A stretch of DNA of 64,000 nt, from the NCBI RefSeq assembly GCF_050897975.1, contig NZ_JBPAXY010000008.1, positions 186,001 to 250,000 on the forward strand. The letters run 5' to 3'. Below, piece after piece: positions 60,392 through 64,000 of this stretch (its first letter is position 1; the number at the start of each line of letters is the position of its first letter). This DNA is from Pseudooceanicola sp050897975. Lineage in GTDB: Bacteria > Pseudomonadota > Alphaproteobacteria > Rhodobacterales > Rhodobacteraceae. Under the pieces are notes generated by a model, which ran no database searches, was not told the origin of the DNA, and saw only the letters and a list, made by a program, of their open reading frames with translations. A program made the position numbers and the translations under genes.

Positions 60392-61579
60392 TCAGGTCGC
60401 GGGGGCCTCGGCCTCGACCAGGGCGACCATGCTTTCGGCCACGATGGGGATCAGCTTGTCGTTGAAATCATAGGCCGGATCGTGAACCATCGGCGAGGGC
60501 GCCCCCTCTTCGGACATGCCGAAGAAGACGTAGGCGCCGGGCACTTCCTGCAACATGAAGGCGAAATCCTCGCCCGCCATAATCGGCGTGGCCTCGGAAT
60601 AGGTGACCGGGGCCGCGTCAGAGGACAGGGCGACGGCCACATCGGCCACCGCCGCCGTGTCGTTGACCAGCGGCGGATAGCCCCCCGACCAGTCAAAGCT
60701 CATCTCGACCCCGGCGGCATCGGCATGGCCCTGGGCGATAGAGCGGATCCCCTCTTCGAGCACCTTGCGGTCCGAGGGCACCAGGCAACGCACGGTGCCG
60801 CCGATCCAGCCATCGCCCGCGATCACGTTATGGGCCGAGCCCACATGGATCTGGGTCACCGAAACCACCGCCGAATGCAGCGGGTCGATGCGTCGTGCCA
60901 CCAGCTGTTGCAGGGCCACCACCAGTTCCGACAGGGCCAGGGCGCAATCCTTGGCCATATGCGGCACGGCGGCATGGCCGCCCTTGCCGGTGAAGGTGAT
61001 GCGGAACTCATCCGCCGAGGCCATGGTCGGCCCGCTGCGCGTCGCCGCCTGGCCCAGCATCATGCGCGGCTCGTTGTGGAAGCCGAAGATCCGGTCGCAG
61101 GGGAAGCGCTCGAACAGCCCCTCCTCGACCATCTTGGCACCGCCCGCCAGCCCTTCCTCGGCGGGCTGGAAGATCAGGTGGACGGTGCCCGAGAATTTGC
61201 CCTCGGCCGCCAGGGCCTCGGCGGTGGCCAGCAGGCTGACGGTGTGGCCGTCATGACCGCAGGCGTGCATCTTGCCCGCCAACTTCGAGGCGTGCGGCAG
61301 GTTGGTCTGCTCGTCCATCGGCAGGGCGTCCATGTCGGCGCGGATGCCGATGGCGGGCCCCTCGCCACGTTTCAGCGTCGCCACCATGCCGGTGCGGGCA
61401 ATGCCGGTGGTCACCTCGTAGCCCGCGGCACGCAGGCGTTCCTCGATCAGGGCGGCGGTGCGGGTTTCCTCGAAGCCCAGCTCGGGATGGGCGTGGATGT
61501 CGCGGCGCAGGGCCTGAAGATCGTCGAAACGGCTGGCCAGGAAACGGGCAACGGCGGAGGGGGCGGCGGAACGGCTCAT
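60392..61579 (-). CDS. M20-family amidohydrolase (aminoacylase/hippurate hydrolase type)
   Basis: A 395-residue M20D peptidase-like enzyme: RRDIHAHPELGFEETRTA, metal ligands in MHACGHDGHTVSLL and QPAEEGLAGG, dimerisation-domain FTGKGGHAAVPHMAKD, and the C-terminal GEDFAFMLQEVPGAY. It would deacylate N-acyl amino acids. ATG 61579 is preferred to an upstream ATG that adds ten residues. Monocistronic, after a spacer from the 5'-nucleotidase. Confidence 0.88.
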   Translation of the reverse strand: MSRSAAPSAVARFLASRFDDLQALRRDIHAHPELGFEETRTAALIEERLRAAGYEVTTGIARTGMVATLKRGEGPAIGIRADMDALPMDEQTNLPHASKLAGKMHACGHDGHTVSLLATAEALAAEGKFSGTVHLIFQPAEEGLAGGAKMVEEGLFERFPCDRIFGFHNEPRMMLGQAATRSGPTMASADEFRITFTGKGGHAAVPHMAKDCALALSELVVALQQLVARRIDPLHSAVVSVTQIHVGSAHNVIAGDGWIGGTVRCLVPSDRKVLEEGIRSIAQGHADAAGVEMSFDWSGGYPPLVNDTAAVADVAVALSSDAAPVTYSEATPIMAGEDFAFMLQEVPGAYVFFGMSEEGAPSPMVHDPAYDFNDKLIPIVAESMVALVEAEAPAT

Positions 61580-62212
61580 GGGTCTGTCCTTCGGGAGAAT
61601 GTCCGCCAAAGGCTGCGGCAGCGCGCCGGGAAAGGCAAGGCCGCGCGGTCTGGCGACAGGGCGGTGGCCGCAGCGTCGCGGCGGCGCGGCGCAGGCGCCC
61701 TCTTTTCCGGGGCGCGTCGGTCCCTATACTGGGGCCTGTTGGGACTCAGCGAGATCGGCATCCCCGGATGCCCAGTGAATACCCCCCGGGGGGCACGCCT
61801 TGGGCGTGGCCAGGCCGGAACGGGTGCGCGCCCCGGGCAATGGGCCCGAGGCGCGCGGGGGTGCTTGCGGCGGTTGGTTGTGTGTGTGAGTGCCGTCAAC
61901 CGCCGGAAGCCGCGGGTGGGCCGTGCCGGGCCCGCCCGCACTTTGCGAGAAGGGATGTGTGGAACCGTGTCCCCCCCCCGCAAATGAAATGACCCGTGCC
62001 CCGGGGCAGGCCCGGGCGGGTCGCAATCTGGGTCTGTCCTTCGTCCTTCGCTGTCGGGCGCCCTGCGGGGCGCGGATCCGCCCGGGCCCTGTGCGCCCGG
62101 GATTGCTGCTCCGACCCGGGCCCGCCCTGCCCCTTCGGGCAGAACCGGGGCACCCGGATCGGTCGAATTCTCGGGCCGGGGCGATGTGCCGCCCCGGCCG
62201 GTATCGCTTGCC
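61580..62212. other. 633-base intergenic region
   Basis: No gene supported on either strand. It is strongly GC-biased with homopolymeric C and G runs. The only structure I can point to is the hairpin at 62174-62199 near the RTX gene end. Confidence 0.5.
62174..62199 (-). terminator. Hairpin downstream of the RTX-protein gene
   Basis: Ten-base perfect arms GGCCGGGGCG and CGCCCCGGCC around ATGTGC, 14 bases past the RTX stop on the minus strand. No T-run follows. Confidence 0.5.
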
Positions 62213-64000
62213 TCAGGCAGCGGCCGAAGAGGCCCCCGCCAGGAAGATGAAGTTCTCGTCCATGGCCACCTCGGCCACGGTCAGCTCGCCCTCCAGCAGC
62301 AGGGTGCCATGGCCCGGGATCTCGACCAGGACGCCGCCCTCGGCGCGCTGGCTGAAGACCAGATCGGCAATCGAGGTCAGCCCCGGCACGTCCAGTTCGA
62401 TCACGTCCTTGGCAGGCTGGAAGTCGGTGATCACATCGCCTTCGACCATGTCGCCTTCGGCGAAGGCGAAAGTGTCGTTGCCCGACCAGCCGGTCAGCGT
62501 GTCGGCACCTGCGCCGCCCGAGATGTAATCATCGTCCTTGCCGCCGTTCATCTCGTCGGCCCCCGCGCCGCCATACATCGTGTCGTTGCCCTGCGACCCG
62601 GCCAGGGTGTCATTGCCCTGACCGCCGTCGATCAGGTCATCGCCATGGCCGCCCTTCAGGTAGTCCTCGCCGGTCCAGCCGATCATCTCGTCATCGCCCG
62701 AGCCGCCGAACAGGCGGTCATCCTGCTGGCCACCGTTCAGGAGGTCTTCGCCCGCCCCGCCGTTCAGGATGTCGTTGCCCTGGCTGCCCGCCAGCGTGTC
62801 GTCGCCGCGGTCGCCGTCGATCGTGTCGTCGCCCTCAAAACCCTTGAGGTAATCGGCATAGCCGGTGCCCACCAGGTGATCGTCCAGCGAGACGGTGTCT
62901 TCGGGTTCGGCGACCGGCGCCTCGACCACCGGCTCTGCCGCATCGGGCGGGGTGACGCTGCCCGCGTCGGGCGCGGTCAGGTCGTCATTGCCAGCCGACC
63001 CGGCCAGGTCATCCGCCCCTGTGCCGTCCGACAGATCGACCGCCGAGCCCGGAATGGTCACCTGAAGCACCTCATAGGGTTTCAGGGTCACGGTGATGAC
63101 CGAGCTGTCGTAGGCATAATCGGTCAGCTCGGCGCCGACGTCATGCTCATTGTAGTAATACTTCTCGCCGTTGATCTCGACATAATCCGCATCCACGCGG
63201 CCCTCGCCCGACACCCAGTGCCAGCCGTTCGAGGTGCTTTGGTCGATGCCGATCTTGACGCCGGTGGCGCCCTCGACATCGCCGCCGACCAGCTCGCGCA
63301 GGTCGATCTCGATCGTCTCCACCTCCAGCGAGCGGGAGGACAGGTAGACCACCGTCTCGTCCTGATCGGCATAGGCGTTGATCTCGATGCTGCCGTCATC
63401 GCCGGGAATGTCCAGCTCCAGCAGTTCCTTGCCCGGCAGGGCGGTGGACATCAGATCGAAGGTGGCGCCGTTGATCGAGCTGGTCACCCGGCCCTGATCG
63501 TCCACCTGCACCTCGCCGTCGCGGTCGCCCGCCAAATCGGTCGAGGTATTGTGCATCACCGCCCAGGCGTCGGCGTGATCCACGCCCTGTTCGATCATGT
63601 TCTCGAACTGCTCCAGCATGGTCGAGGCGGCCTTCATGCCGGTCTCGGCGGTGTTCGAGGTCTTGATGTTCCACTCGGTGATGTGAAGGTCCAGCTCCTT
63701 GTCGAAGGCGGCGTCCCAGACGTCGTAGTCCTTCTCGATGTAGTTGAACTCTTCCAGGCTGTCCTCGTAGGTGTCGTGGTCCTGGCGGTAGTAGTAGTGT
63801 TCCACCACCCCATCCAGATCCGCGCGGGCCTCTTCGTCCAGCTGGTCGATGATCGCCTGGTTGGCGCCCTCCAGCCGTTCGATCCAGGAACCGTCGGCCA
63901 CGCTGGCGTGGAAGTCCGAGGCGCCCGTGGGGGTGGCCATCTGCACCACGATGTCGGGCTGGTCCTCGGCGTCGATGCCTGCGGCCTCCATCCCGTCGGC
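62213..64000 (-). CDS. RTX-repeat secreted protein with glycoside-hydrolase-like part, C-terminal 595 residues (cut by window edge)
   Basis: The upstream half is acidic and contains LHITEWNIKTSNTAETGM, resembling the ITEWN nucleophile strand of clan-A glycoside hydrolases, then a beta-sandwich (VETIEIDLRELVGG, TVTLKPYEVLQVTIPG). The C-terminal 200 residues hold at least seven Ca-binding nonapeptide repeats (GGAGEDLLN, GGSGDDEMI, GGHGDDLID, GGQGNDTLA, GGAGADEMN) and a hydrophobic end, which fits type I secretion. The frame is open to the window edge, so the true start lies beyond 64000. Substrate is not evident; no export genes are in view. Confidence 0.75.
   Translation of the reverse strand, partial: ADGMEAAGIDAEDQPDIVVQMATPTGASDFHASVADGSWIERLEGANQAIIDQLDEEARADLDGVVEHYYYRQDHDTYEDSLEEFNYIEKDYDVWDAAFDKELDLHITEWNIKTSNTAETGMKAASTMLEQFENMIEQGVDHADAWAVMHNTSTDLAGDRDGEVQVDDQGRVTSSINGATFDLMSTALPGKELLELDIPGDDGSIEINAYADQDETVVYLSSRSLEVETIEIDLRELVGGDVEGATGVKIGIDQSTSNGWHWVSGEGRVDADYVEINGEKYYYNEHDVGAELTDYAYDSSVITVTLKPYEVLQVTIPGSAVDLSDGTGADDLAGSAGNDDLTAPDAGSVTPPDAAEPVVEAPVAEPEDTVSLDDHLVGTGYADYLKGFEGDDTIDGDRGDDTLAGSQGNDILNGGAGEDLLNGGQQDDRLFGGSGDDEMIGWTGEDYLKGGHGDDLIDGGQGNDTLAGSQGNDTMYGGAGADEMNGGKDDDYISGGAGADTLTGWSGNDTFAFAEGDMVEGDVITDFQPAKDVIELDVPGLTSIADLVFSQRAEGGVLVEIPGHGTLLLEGELTVAEVAMDENFIFLAGASSAAA

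Overview
The window reads as a chromosomal segment of a GC-rich alphaproteobacterium, most likely a Rhodobacterales/Rhodobacteraceae member. This is inferred from gene style: two TRAP transporters, a LIV-type and a polyamine-type ABC transporter, an EtfB-EtfA pair, DUF883 and RTX proteins, and tightly overlapping ATGA junctions. It is dense in catabolic operons, each with its own transporter and regulator. No phage, transposase or CRISPR array was seen.

Layout. (1) 1-6477: a hydroxycinnamate (ferulate/p-coumarate) module: a feruloyl-CoA synthetase (cut by the window edge), divergent from crotonase, MarR, amidohydrolase and a TRAP transporter. (2) 6502-7074: a stand-alone MarR gene. (3) 7327-21407: an uncharacterised regulon. 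A GntR/FCD regulator, a four-gene operon (ALDH, SDR, metallo-beta-lactamase-fold hydrolase, MmgE/PrpD), a LIV-type ABC transporter with a tricarballylate-dehydrogenase-like flavoprotein, and a PEP-mutase-family lyase with a PrpF isomerase share one operator, TGTCAACAGTTGAC and variants. (4) 21492-23230: EtfB/EtfA and terminator. (5) 23237-24319: no protein gene, but tRNA-Gly(TCC) and an inverted pair of a dispersed-type repeat. (6) 24320-26420: quinone-oxidoreductase-like and hydroxyacid dehydrogenase genes. (7) 26483-41592: a large gamma-butyrobetaine/carnitine catabolic locus with ABC importer, a 2-oxoglutarate hydroxylase, a complete CoA-thioester route and carnitine-to-betaine enzymes, with two LysR regulators. 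(8) 42141-43969: MATE exporter and a small glyoxalase-superfamily protein. (9) 44293-52468: a class I cytochrome P450 system (2Fe-2S ferredoxin, P450, ferredoxin reductase) interleaved with a MarR regulator, a fused dihydroxyacetone kinase and a TRAP importer; a shared AGTTTAA..GCAA motif lies upstream of three of its promoters. (10) 52521-64000: housekeeping and surface genes, including a D-amino-acid dehydrogenase-like protein, YedK, a DUF4405 gene broken by an in-frame amber codon, a tandem pair of small exported paralogs, a 5'-nucleotidase, an M20 amidohydrolase and the C-terminal part of an RTX protein.

The most promising undescribed systems are the GntR-operator regulon (proposed import, FAD dehydrogenation, isomerisation, hydration and C-C cleavage of a branched polycarboxylate) and the P450/dihydroxyacetone-kinase module (proposed O-dealkylation of a 2-O-substituted glycerol that would release dihydroxyacetone). 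In all four transporter operons a strong hairpin separates the binding-protein gene from the next transporter gene.
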